Under the pieces are notes generated by a model, which was given only the letters and a program-made list of their open reading frames with translations, did no database searches and was not told the DNA's origin. From Halichondria panicea (Eukaryota > Porifera > Demospongiae > Suberitida > Halichondriidae): a DNA stretch of 64,000 nucleotides. The position numbers were made by a program, and so were the translations under genes. Where the stretch lies: positions 3,688,979 through 3,752,978 of the forward strand of contig NC_087383.1 in assembly GCF_963675165.1 (NCBI RefSeq), in the 5' to 3' direction. This document shows positions 9,850-19,775 of the stretch, piece after piece (position 1 is the stretch's first letter; the number at the start of each line of letters is the position of its first letter).

Positions 9850-10848
9850 ATGGATTCTCTATACTATAGTGACTACGACAATGATAGTACCACTCAAGAG
9901 TTTCCATATTGGCAACCACTCGTAGCTATTGAGATTATCCTTAACTTTGCAGTAATACTCCCCTCAACACTATTTTGGAATCTCACTGTCTTCACAGCAT
10001 TAATCAGGAGCAAACTCAGCAACAAGCCTCTAACAGTGCTCTACAGTTCTTTGCTATTGATGCTTTGTATGGACAAAATTGTAGTAGCTATCACTACGAC
10101 AGCAGCTTCACCAAACGTGCTCAGATATTGCATATGCAACATTCTAGCTGCTGCATTTATCATTGCTTGTGATACATTCTTCATTACTTTTTCTGTACTG
10201 CTAATCACTTGTCAGAGCTTGATACAGCTACAAATTATAAGAGGAAAGAAACAATGGAACAACTATAGATTGATAACCCCTTGCATTGGAGTAAGTTTTC
10301 TGACTGGAATGTTCTGGTTTACACTGCTACTTAACGTTTTGCCAGTATCATCAAATCCTTGCCAGTCGTCATGCCCACAGAATAATACATTAACGACTTC
10401 AAGTGGAACCGAAAACATATTCGCAGGAGCCTTTTACGTGTCTACACTCTTTCCTGCTTCTGTCACAGTCATTGTAACATCAGTTTGGTCAGTGCAGTTA
10501 TTCAGGAAGATGTCTATCCCGCAAAAAATCCAAAATTACAGTAACTTGAACAAGAAGCTTCTGCTATTGCCTATTTTGATGGTCTTTCTGATATCATGCA
10601 ATGGACTAATTGGTTATCTGGTGGGTGTAGTACTTTCAGAAGTGTTAAGACTCGCCGGAGTGGAAGATTACCTTGGAAACTGGGACTATTTCATACGCAG
10701 GATGACATTTAATTTAGTCAGCTTTGTACACGGAGTGTCCTATCCAATCACACTTCTCTATTTCAACACCAACCTAAGAATGAAGTGGAAGAAACAGTAC
10801 ACCAGGAGGTCAAACAGAGTGGACTTGGAAACTACTACAGTGACTTGA
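9850..10848 (+). CDS. Rhodopsin-like seven-helix receptor A (intact, 332 aa)
   Basis: An intronless membrane receptor. Seven hydrophobic segments run from about residue 24 to 310. TM1 contains WNLTV (N44, equivalent to N1.50) and TM2 contains LCMD (D75, equivalent to D2.50). TM3 starts with CIC (C94/C96), likely disulphide-bonded to the cysteines of NPCQSSC in loop 2. TM7 ends SYPITLLYF, followed by a helix 8 with NLR and a basic tail. The DRY motif is replaced by about C121-Q-S, and NPxxY reads YPITL, so class A activation switches are degenerate. The short N-terminus is Tyr/Asp-rich (YYSDYDND) with an NDS glycosylation sequon at N11, and could be tyrosine-sulphated. Ligand and G protein are unknown. 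It differs from the copy at 27922 by about two residues. Confidence 0.85.
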   Translation: MDSLYYSDYDNDSTTQEFPYWQPLVAIEIILNFAVILPSTLFWNLTVFTALIRSKLSNKPLTVLYSSLLLMLCMDKIVVAITTTAASPNVLRYCICNILAAAFIIACDTFFITFSVLLITCQSLIQLQIIRGKKQWNNYRLITPCIGVSFLTGMFWFTLLLNVLPVSSNPCQSSCPQNNTLTTSSGTENIFAGAFYVSTLFPASVTVIVTSVWSVQLFRKMSIPQKIQNYSNLNKKLLLLPILMVFLISCNGLIGYLVGVVLSEVLRLAGVEDYLGNWDYFIRRMTFNLVSFVHGVSYPITLLYFNTNLRMKWKKQYTRRSNRVDLETTTVT

Positions 10849-11013
10849 CAATCAATTTTATATAGTAGATCTAACTGATGTAATGCATGCGCATGGCTTT
10901 GTGAAAAACTTTGCACTATTAACTCTGAAAAAGCCAAAAGTATAATCACAGGAGCCGGAATTTTGGAGTCAGGCTATATATAGACTAGCTCATTATCATC
11001 AGTTAGTTTGGTT

Positions 11014-11557
11014 ATAGATTGAATAGGGAGAGGGATTGGAAACGGAAGTGGCGTCACGTGACATTTTACTGCAGCATGGCGCCAGAGAGCCTTTGATGTC
11101 AATCCGTGTTTACAGTTGCTCAACACGCAGGAAACAATGTTTCATGAATTATGATCACTACAAGATATTCAGAGCCCCCCACTAAAATGTCATTCTCATG
11201 CCCCCTAATGGTGAACATCAGTTGGAAAAGAAAAAAATACATTTTTGACTTTTGTGAAAAGAGCTAGAGGTACAAAACACGCTATGAGATCTTTATGTAC
11301 CTATAGATGCTTCTAATATAGCTAAAACTGTGCAACTCATCGGTGTACTGTGTCCCATATGCATGTGCATGGTCTCAAGTGACAGTTGGAAGTGCAAGTT
11401 TTAGTACAAATGTAGTATAATCTAGCACACAAGTCAAGGTATATATGTACTAGATTTTACCAACGTTATAGATACACAGCCTCAATTAAACCCCGGCGTA
11501 ACACGGATATAATTCGAGATAACTTCCGTTTCCAATCCCTCTCCCTATTCAATCTAT
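11014..11557. repeat. 0.54-kb TIR element
   Basis: ATAGATTGAATAGGGAGAGG plus GATTGGAAACGGAAG at the left is inverted at 11520-11557 (CTTCCGTTTCCAATCCCTCT then CCCTATTCAATCTAT). Arms are about 35 bp and nearly perfect. The interior has no long frame. A near-identical copy is at 29090-29633, and decayed ones are near 33770 and 35870-36230. Confidence 0.75.
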
Positions 11558-11796
11558 GGTGGTTTGGTACAACCATTAGACAATTTAATCAATCCCGGCA
11601 ACAAAAAGGCAAAGAACCAATAGACAGAACAAAAAACTTGTCACTTTCGCTGAATATATATACAGTAACAATAACTATATAATTATACAGTGTAGAAAAC
11701 AGCGAGAATGTATATTGAGTTACGTGAATGCACATCAACGGACGTGATTCATTCATGCATATCAAGGCAATTAGGAATTCAACTAACTCAAGAGAA

Positions 11797-11875
11797 ATGG
11801 ATTCTCTACACTAGCATGACTACATTGTGCAGTGCACTCCTAGGCCATATTGGCAACCATCGTTACTGATAGCTA
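11797..11875 (+). pseudogene. Receptor N-terminal fragment
   Basis: It starts ATGGATTCTCTACACTAG and goes on to a match to the receptor's PYWQP segment, then stops. A stop codon falls at codon 6. Only the first 80 bases of the gene survive. A duplicate is at 29873. Confidence 0.6.
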
Positions 11876-11910
11876 ATTGCATGTACATAATTAGCTAATG
11901 CATGTATAGT

Positions 11911-12490
11911 TACCATATTGGTTATTTTCGAGGTTTTCGAGAGGATTGACCTTGAACCTCGAACATTTAGTGCCTCGAAAACATGATTGGTTTACTTCCG
12001 GTTGAAAGACCTCTCAACAGTAGGATTCAGTTGTGGTCCTTTGAATCACTATCTCGTTTACGAATCTTTATTTATGAAAATTATTTTTAGTGCCTCGATC
12101 GAAAATAACCTGCTACCGTATAGCGGGTAATTTTCGTGGGGTAAAATCCTTCATTATTTTCGTGGGCAAGCTGACCTCCACAACATTTTAACATAGGCGT
12201 GGCTTACCGGAACGTAGGAATACAGTGCAGGCAACGAGACTTAACGAAATTTTTACTCATGAAAACCACTGTTTTTCGAGTTCAACAAATTTTTTACCCC
12301 ACGAAAATTACCCGTTATACGGTATAACAGCTGGTTAATTTTTGAGATTTTTGAGAATTGACTGGGCCAGAAAAACAAATTTAGTGCCTCGAAAATTGGT
12401 TTTTATCTTGAACCTCTCTACTATATAGATTGCTAACTCACGGAAACAGTGAAAATTACGCCCCTTGAAAATTTCGCGCTATACAGTGTA
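11911..12490. repeat. Cluster of three abutting MITEs (families A, B, A)
   Basis: Three elements lie end to end at 11911-12120, 12114-12324 and 12323-12490. Each is bounded by TACCGTATAG-type ends, the junctions sharing a TACCGTA or TATACGGTA. The cluster is duplicated at 29989-30690, where small indels distinguish the copies. Confidence 0.65.
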
Positions 12491-12661
12491 CTAAAAAACA
12501 AAAATTCCATACAATTTCGACTTATAACAGCATAATTATAATTATGTACATGTAAAATAGTGGCAAACGACAGCACTGTTTGATAATCGCAACAATTTTA
12601 TATTTAGTGAATCATGCACATAAACTGCATGAATACAGTATAATTAATATCATGCAAGGAA

Positions 12662-12975
12662 ATGGATTATCTAGACTCCTATATATATGACTACGACAAT
12701 GGCAATGCCATACTAGCACTCAAGAGTTTCCTTACTGGCAACCACTCATATAGCTTTTGCATGAGGTTATCATCAACTATGCGGTAATGCTCCCATCAAT
12801 GTAACTCTATTCTGGAATCTCACTGTCTTCACAGCCTTAATCAAGAGCAAGCTCGGCACCAAGCCTCTAATGGCAACTCTACAGTTCCTTACTATTGGTA
12901 CTATGTTTGGACAAGACTGTTGCAGCTATTTTACAGCAACCTTTTCACCAGACTCACATAATGTGCTAAGATCAA
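12662..12975 (+). pseudogene. Receptor pseudogene, N-terminal third
   Basis: Recognisable from ATGGATTATCTAGACTCC through TM1 and TM2 to the TTCACCAGAC segment. Several indels and stops break the frame, and TM3 onward is missing. A duplicate with its own extra deletions is at 30862. Confidence 0.7.
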
Positions 12976-13162
12976 CACAAGTTGTAAACCAATTACAGAG
13001 ACTGTACTGTTGCATGCATGTGCTACAATTAACCGAATAGGGGTAAACGACACCTACTTGATTGTGATAACAAGAATGCAATAGATCACAGTTCAGAACA
13101 TAATTATACGTATAGATTACGTATACATAATATAATTATATCGATCATACAGGCTCAGAAAA

Positions 13163-13394
13163 ATGGAGTCTCTAGACTATATATAGTGACTACGACAATG
13201 GCATTGCCACTCAAGAGTAATTTCCTTATTGGCAACCATGCACTCATAGCTATATATTGACATTGTCCTCAACTTTGCAGTAATATACTTCCATCAACAC
13301 TATTCTGGAATCTCACCATCTTCACAACTTTTATCATGAGCAAACTCAGCAACAAACCTAGCTCTAACAGTGCTCTACAGTTCCTTGCTATTGG
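13163..13394 (+). pseudogene. Receptor pseudogene, TM1-TM2 fragment
   Basis: It begins ATGGAGTCTCTAGAC with the usual GGCTCAGAAAA leader, but a stop follows within eight codons. The match ends in the TM2 region, just before the conserved oxidase 3' flank that begins at 13398. The duplicate is at 31342. Confidence 0.7.
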
Positions 13395-13397
13395 AAG

Positions 13398-13739
13398 TTG
13401 TAAATGTGGTTTGTCAAGTGCATGCAAGCACACACAACACAAAACATAAAACGTATCACAATAATTATTTCAAAGATGTACAAGATTGAATGGAAAGTTT
13501 GGAGTCAGAAAATAGGGCTAGCTTGCTTAGCATACTCTCAAAAGCACATTATACAAAAGTACAATAGAAAAAAGAAAGTTTTATTTTTAATTAATGGCTA
13601 TTAGCACGTACTTAATTTAGCGTTAATTACACAAATTGCTAAAAAATAGTACCCGTTTATAATAGCATAGGAAAACGTTTGCGTGAAACACTCCGCGTTA
13701 TAGGTGTTCTAAGCACAAGTACAATCAATTAAACTGTTT
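13398..13739. repeat. Duplicated 3' flank of oxidase genes
   Basis: This stretch (TGTAAATGTGGTTTGTCAAG onward) recurs at 25255-25612 and 31557-31904, each time directly 3' of an oxidase copy, with a shorter piece at about 35713. It marks the junction of the tandem unit and has no supported gene. Confidence 0.6.
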
Positions 13740-15255
13740 CTATATACTGTAATATTCTAGCAATCGTTTTGCTTCCCTCACTCCAGATTCGAATGCACCA
13801 TTAGTTGTTCCATACATTGATACATGCGTAGCCTCCCCTGCAAAGAGCAGCTGCATCGAGGTTGAACCATCAACCGGCTCAGAGAGGGCGACGCGATCCT
13901 TTTCATCACTACCTTTAGCACAATAAGAATACACACCCAGCACATAAGGGTCACTAGTCCAGGCGCCAATGATTACACTTGTGGGGCAAATTTGTTTTTT
14001 CAAGAATTTCTCGAGTACCAAGCTGATTCCTTCGATTCTCTCCTGATTTGTGGCAGCCTCAATTCCTCTAGCCTTGTCAGCAGCAAACCATGTGAGGTAA
14101 ACGTTTGAGTCTCTTTGTCTAATCATTACATCGAGTGACTGTGCCCACGGATATTTGGAAAGATACTGCAACTCTTCTTCCAGCCAAAATAGTTCAATAA
14201 CTCGATGTTCTTTGTCAATCAGAGGAGCCGAGAACTCGTAAAAAACACTGCATCCTTCGCCCATACCTAGTTTTGATATGGCTTCCAGTTTGTCTGCCGG
14301 GAGAGAGGGACTAAAAGTTTCATTGATACTAGCCCATAATTTCAGCACTCCTAATGATGTGGTTACTATCACATGGTGAGCATCATAAACCTGGCCATTT
14401 TCACAGTGAACTGTAATGGGAGGGATATCACTCTCACTATTAGCAGCTTTGTCAGTCCAGTTGATCGCCTTGACTACGTTGGAGCACTGAAGAGTATCGG
14501 GTGGTAGCTCTTTAGAAATGGCCGACACTATCTCGGAATAGTTTGCATGTTGTAGGTACTCACAATCAGGGTCTAAGTAATCTCCATAAGCGCTCGCATC
14601 AAGGTTGGCAAGGTACGCTCCGTTCATGAATCTCTCATAGATAATCATTCGATTATAGATATGCCTAGGAGTGCAACCAGTTGGCAGCTGCATTGGAGCA
14701 GAGGCTTCAACAGCTTCAAAATATCGAGCTTCTAAATACTCTTCAGGCTGGAGATACGTCTTGTTCGTTTTAGGCCACTCTTTTCGAATCACATAATTCC
14801 AATCTTTCCTGTCAAAGCATTGGCATAATTCCTCCACAAGTTCCGCAAACATCGTTTCATAGTGTTTGGCTGATGAGAACTGAATTTCTTCGCCATTGCT
14901 CAAAAAATGGATGTTTGGAATTCCAGTATCAGTGAATATTTCATTATGGGATTCAGCAGTCTTGTTGGATGCCAATTGTCGACTCTCCAAGAAAATCAGT
15001 AAAATTAGTAGCTTTGTTAAAGTAATACAAAAAACACGCTCCAAGTTCAGCGAAGTATTTTCCGTCTTGTATCGGCACCGACTTGGCTCTTCCGCCAGGG
15101 TATGGCTTGGCTTCCAACAACTTGATGTCTAAGTTGACATTCTTGAGAGTAGATGAGAGTGTGTGAGCTGCTGCTAGACCTGCCAGACCACCTCCTACTA
15201 TCACCACCTTCTTGGAGGGCCCAGCTCTGGGTAGGGAATGAAGCTGTCCTGACAT
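13740..15255 (-). pseudogene. PAOX/SMOX-like flavin amine oxidase, copy 3 (one frameshift)
   Basis: The N-terminal portion (dinucleotide motif GGGLAG, GGR) and the rest (substrate domain to FAGEAT) are both well preserved but lie in different frames. At about 14991-14996 this copy has GAAAATCAG where copies 2, 4 and 5 have GAAATCAG, an extra A in an A-run, right after the FTDFL segment. No other disabling change was seen, so this is a very young pseudogene or a sequencing error. The possible extended start at 15330 is also kept. It is divergent from receptor B, with 660 bp between the MSGQ ATG and that gene's start. The C-terminus is YYSI. Confidence 0.85.
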
Positions 15256-15915
15256 TACACTGGCTATAAGGCTATAAGGCTGTAAGTAATAAAAATGGCT
15301 TGGTTGGAGCTTAAGAACTGTGTCACTCACTAAACCACTGTACTGTATATGGCTTTTAGGTCAGGAATGACAGAGGAAGTCAATGTAATTCAAGCCATGC
15401 AGGTACTCATGCATGCAAAGAAAATGCATGACACAATACATGCATTTCCTGTGTTAGAGCTAGAGTCTATACTAAAAGTGCTGACAATCTACATTTTTTT
15501 GAGCTGGATTTTCTTTGACTCATTCATGCGACTGTGAACCACGTTCACAGTGTCAGTGGTTCATGTCGGTTAACACCCACTTGAAAAGAATAATATTCAT
15601 AGCAGTGTTACATAATGCAGCAGAACAATTCCCAGATAAGTTTGCAACCCGACCTCCCGTCAGGAACGGTCGAGCCACGCCCAATTACTATCTATAGTGA
15701 ATAAAATAATGTCAATCGTAAATTTAAAAGTACAATTCCCGATTATTTAATAGCTAAAGTAATTTCAGCCAAAACAGTCCTGATACTTAAAGCTAGCTAG
15801 ATGAATAGGAGTGAACGACAACTATACAGTGCCGAGAATAGCAAGAATGCAAAAGTCACACTTATCTCTTTTATAATTATAGATTGAAATTTATTATACA
15901 CAAGAACTCAAGAAA

Positions 15916-16917
15916 ATGGATTCTCTATACTATAGTGACTACGACAATGATAGTACCACTCAAGAGTTTCCATATTGGCAACCACTCGTAGCTATTGAGA
16001 TTATCCTTAACTTTGCAGTAATACTCCCCTCAACACTATTTTGGAATCTCACTGTCTTCACAGCATTAATCAGGAGCAAACTCAGCAACAAGCCTCTAAC
16101 AGTGCTCTACAGTTCTTTGCTATTGATGCTTTGTATGGATAAAATTGTAGTGGCTATCACTACAACAACAGCTTCACCAAACGTGCTCAGATATTGCATA
16201 TGCAACATTCTAGCTGCTGCATTTCTCATCGCTTGCGATACATTCTTCGTTACCTTTTCTGTACTGCTAATCACTTGTCAGAGCTTGATACAGCTACAAA
16301 TTATAAGAGGAAAGAAACAATGGAACAGCTATAAAAAGATAACCCCTTGCATTGGAGTAAGCTTTCTAACTGGAATGTTCTGGTTTACACTGCTACTTAA
16401 CATTTTGCCAGCATCATCAAATCCTTGCCAGTCGTCATGCATACAAAATAATACACTAAAAACTTCCAGTGGAATCGAAAACATATTCGCAGGAGCTTAT
16501 TATGTGTCTACACTCTTTCCAGCTTCTGCCACAGTCATTGTAACGTCAGTTTGGTCAGTACAGATATTCAGGAACATGTCTATCCCGCAAAAAACCCAAC
16601 ATTACACCAACTTGAACAAAAAACTTCTGCTATTGCCTATTTTGATGGTCTTTTTGATATCATGCAATGGACTAATTGGTTATCTGATAGGCATAGCACT
16701 TTCAAAAGTGTTAAGACTAGCAGGAGTGGAAGATTACCTTGGAAACTGGGCCTATTTTGCACGCAGGATGACATTTAATTTAGTCAGCTGTCTACAAGGA
16801 GTGTCGTATCCAATCACACTTCTCTATTTCAACACCAAACTAAGAATGAACTGGAAGAAACAATATACCAGGAGGTCAAACAGAGTGGACTTGGAAACTG
16901 CCATGCACATGAAGTGA
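15916..16917 (+). CDS. Rhodopsin-like seven-helix receptor B (intact, 333 aa)
   Basis: The closest relative of receptors A and F, with identical N-terminus and TM1-TM2. Replacements concentrate in loop 2 and TM3 (FLIACDTFFVTF), in SIPQKTQHYTN in loop 3, and in the tail, which ends AMHMK instead of TTTVT. Cysteines at the TM3 start and in NPCQSSC are kept, as is the loop-3 block AGVEDYLGNW. It is intronless. The conserved GTGAACGACA box lies 105 bp upstream. It pairs head-to-head with the frameshifted oxidase copy 3, so if that enzyme is dead this receptor persists without its partner. Confidence 0.85.
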   Translation: MDSLYYSDYDNDSTTQEFPYWQPLVAIEIILNFAVILPSTLFWNLTVFTALIRSKLSNKPLTVLYSSLLLMLCMDKIVVAITTTTASPNVLRYCICNILAAAFLIACDTFFVTFSVLLITCQSLIQLQIIRGKKQWNSYKKITPCIGVSFLTGMFWFTLLLNILPASSNPCQSSCIQNNTLKTSSGIENIFAGAYYVSTLFPASATVIVTSVWSVQIFRNMSIPQKTQHYTNLNKKLLLLPILMVFLISCNGLIGYLIGIALSKVLRLAGVEDYLGNWAYFARRMTFNLVSCLQGVSYPITLLYFNTKLRMNWKKQYTRRSNRVDLETAMHMK

Positions 16918-17018
16918 CAAATTAAACAGACTATCAAGCATTATACATGTATATAGTATAACTATATATGACCAATGATAAAATCTAATGGAAAATTCAT
17001 TAATTATGCTTTAGACTA

Positions 17019-17221
17019 TACCGCATAGCAGGTAATTTTCGGGGGACAAAATATTCGTGGTTCAGCAATATTGAGACATTTTGTGGGTAATATTTTCGTG
17101 GTTGGAGCTTGCACTGCAGGTAAAGGTAAACTTTATTCGTGGGTAAAATATTCGTGGTCAGACCTTCAACCACGAAAACCACGAATTATTTTGCCCCACG
17201 AAAATTACCCTCTGTATGGTA
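17019..17221. repeat. MITE, family B
   Basis: Ends are TACCGCATAGCAGGTAATTT at the left and CCCCACGAAAATTACC plus a GTATGGTA terminus at the right. Internally, shorter CGTGGTT/AACCACG inversions repeat, so the element can fold along most of its 200 bp. Confidence 0.7.
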
Positions 17222-17509
17222 ATGTGTAGTTGGGTGTGGCCTGACCTTCCGTTCATGTGGCTTCTGCTACTACCAGTAGCTAGCGTTTAGTGCAGAGCTA
17301 ACTACTAAGTAGAGTATAGCAACACTCGGTGAACAAGTTTTGCTACGCACTATTCTGAAAGGCTGCAATGGCATTCCAAGTAAGCAAAACTAGGCATAAC
17401 TCGAGAACGAAGCATTATTTTGCAAATCCATGAAGAAAACATGACTATAGAAGCCTAAAAGAAACTCTTACTTGCACTTCATTGATCCTTGAGCAGCTGT
17501 AGCAGTCTA

Positions 17510-17539
17510 CACACGCGCGCGCGCACGCACGCACTCACG

Positions 17540-17599
<60 letters not shown>
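17510..17599. repeat. CA microsatellite
   Basis: A (CG/CA) tract grades into about 28 uninterrupted CA units (17544-17599). The duplicate block near 37066 lacks this expansion, so it arose or expanded after the duplication. Confidence 0.9.
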
Positions 17600-17600
<1 letters not shown>

Positions 17601-17707
17601 TCCTGCACATTCCTGTCCCATGCAAGTAAACGATGAAAATAGCAAGAATGTACATGCATGGTTGTACAATAAGAATAATAAATTGATATAATCAAGAGCT
17701 CAAGAAA

Positions 17708-18726
17708 ATGGAACCTCTCAACTACAGTGATTACAATAGTGCCATTCAAGAATTTCCATACTAGCAACCACTCGTAGCTATTGCGATTATCATCCATTTT
17801 GCCGTACTACTCCCATTACTCCCATTAACTTACTCTGGAATCTCACTGTCTTCACAGCCCTGATCAAGAGCAAACTCAGCAACAAGCCTCTAACAGTGCT
17901 GTACAGTTCCTTACTGTTGGTACTATGTTTGGACAAGTTTGCTCAAGCTATTTTAACGGCAACCATTTCATCATCCTTGCTCAGATTTTGCATATGTGAC
18001 ATTCTAACGAGTTCTTTTCTCTTTTCTTTCAATGCATCCTGCAATGTTTTTTCTACACTGGTGATCGCTTTCCAGAGCTTGCTACAGCTACAAATCATCA
18101 GAGGGAAAAAACGATGGAACAGCTACAAAAGTGCATCGGAGAAAGCTTTCTAGTCGGAATGTTCTGGTATGTAGTGATACACTTATTCAGAGCATCCTTC
18201 TACCAGCATCATCAAATCCTTGCCAGCCATTATGCACACAGAACAGTACATCAATTTCGGAAGCCGAACAATTAGTCATAGGTTCCTATTTTGTGTCTAC
18301 ACTGCTTCCCGCTTCTACCATCGTCACAGTAACGTCAGTTTGGTCTGTACAGCTATTTAAGAAAATGTCTATCCAGCCAAATATTCAAGGATACAATACC
18401 TTGAATAAAAAACTTTTATTTATGCCTATTTTCATGGTGTTTATAGTTGTATGCAGTTCACCAATTGGTTATCTGACAAGTGTAGCATTTTCTGAAGTGT
18501 TAAAGCTAGCGGAAGTGGAAGATTACCTTGGAAATTGGGCCTATTTTACAAGGAGGATGTCGTTTGGTTTTTGCAGCTGTCTATATATGGAGTGTCCTAT
18601 CCAATCACACTCCTCTATTTCAATACCAAGCTAAGAAAAAACTGGAAGAAATATCTTACTAGAAAGTCAAACAGAGTGGACGTGGAAGTCATCACAGTAA
18701 GGCCACTCCAACTTCACCGGCCATGA
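17708..18726 (+). pseudogene. Receptor pseudogene C (full length, disabled)
   Basis: It aligns with receptors from the N-terminus (MEPLNYSDYN) to the basic tail. Disabling changes: TGG to TAG in the PYW segment, indels in TM1 (CCCATTACTCCCATTA duplication) and around loop 2 to TM4 (an 11-base deletion after AGCTACAAAAG), and a two-base insertion in TM7 (CTATATATGG against CTACATGG). It is the direct duplicate of the pseudogene at 37208, which lacks the early stop, so the stop and the deletion arose after duplication. Confidence 0.8.
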
Positions 18727-19185
18727 CTGTAGTAATTTAGTAAAGTGTAAGATCAATTTAGTAAATCAGGACGACAATTTACTAAAGCGTGAGATCCATA
18801 TACAGTAAAGTGGATTTCTTAAACATGCAGTTTTGACACATCACGTTTTTTTCACGGCACCCCATACAAACGCTCTGCCAATCCCAATTACAACTTACTG
18901 AATGTGAATATAATGTACGGCCACGACTATCAACTAGTACTTGATCATTGCATGCATGGGCGTTATGTTAGATCTATTACACTGAAAACAAAAAATGTTA
19001 CACATTTTCAACTAAGTGTACAGTCCTGATGCATGCATGCACGTAAATCAACTGATCTTGAATAGTGGCAAATGACAGCAATGATGAATCGTTAGCAAAA
19101 TGTAGTGAATCACACATGTCAATTGTACTTAACATACAGCTATAATAATTTATTATACGTAGTTTAGTTATCAAGAGCTCCAAAA

Positions 19186-19775
19186 ATGGAATCCTCCCTA
19201 AACTACAGTGAATAGGACAATGGCAGTGCGGCCGATCAAGAGTTTCCTTATATTGGCAACCACTGATAGCTATTGAGAATCCTCAACTTTGCAGTACTAC
19301 TCCCTTTCTGGAATCTCACTGTCTAAATCAGGAGCAAACTCGGTAACAAGCCTCTAACAGCACTCTATACTTTCACTATATTGGTTAGACAATTTGCTGC
19401 AGCTATATTTATGGTAACCTATTCACCAGACGCGCTTAGATTTTGCATAAGCAATATTCTAGCATCAGCTTTTCTCTTTTCTTTCAATGCATTCTCCACT
19501 GTTTTTTCTGTACTGATAATTACTTTCCAGAGCTTGCTACAGCTATACAAATTATCAGAGGAAAGAAACAACGGAACAGCTATGGAAGGATCATCTCTTG
19601 CATTGGAGTAAGTGCTCTGGCTGGAATGTTGTGGTGTATATAGTGATACTTGTTTAGCAAATCTTTATGCGAGAATCATCAGATAACTTCCTGCCTTTAT
19701 GCATAAAGAATGCTACAACTTTAGTTCTGGAAGTCGAAAGCATAATCACAGGAAAATTGCTTGTGTCTATACATC
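19186..19775 (+). pseudogene. Receptor pseudogene D (N-terminal half)
   Basis: It starts ATGGAATCCTCCCTAAAC and continues through TM1-TM4 to a loop 2 remnant (CTGGAAGTCGAAAGC). There are numerous stops and deletions. Its 3' end is cut near 19775, where the duplicated block ends. Its sister is at 38694. Confidence 0.75.

Noticed and set aside
17507-17797. Minus-strand frame with long CV repeats
   Set aside because: It reads through a CA microsatellite, with no family and no conservation in the 37-kb duplicate.
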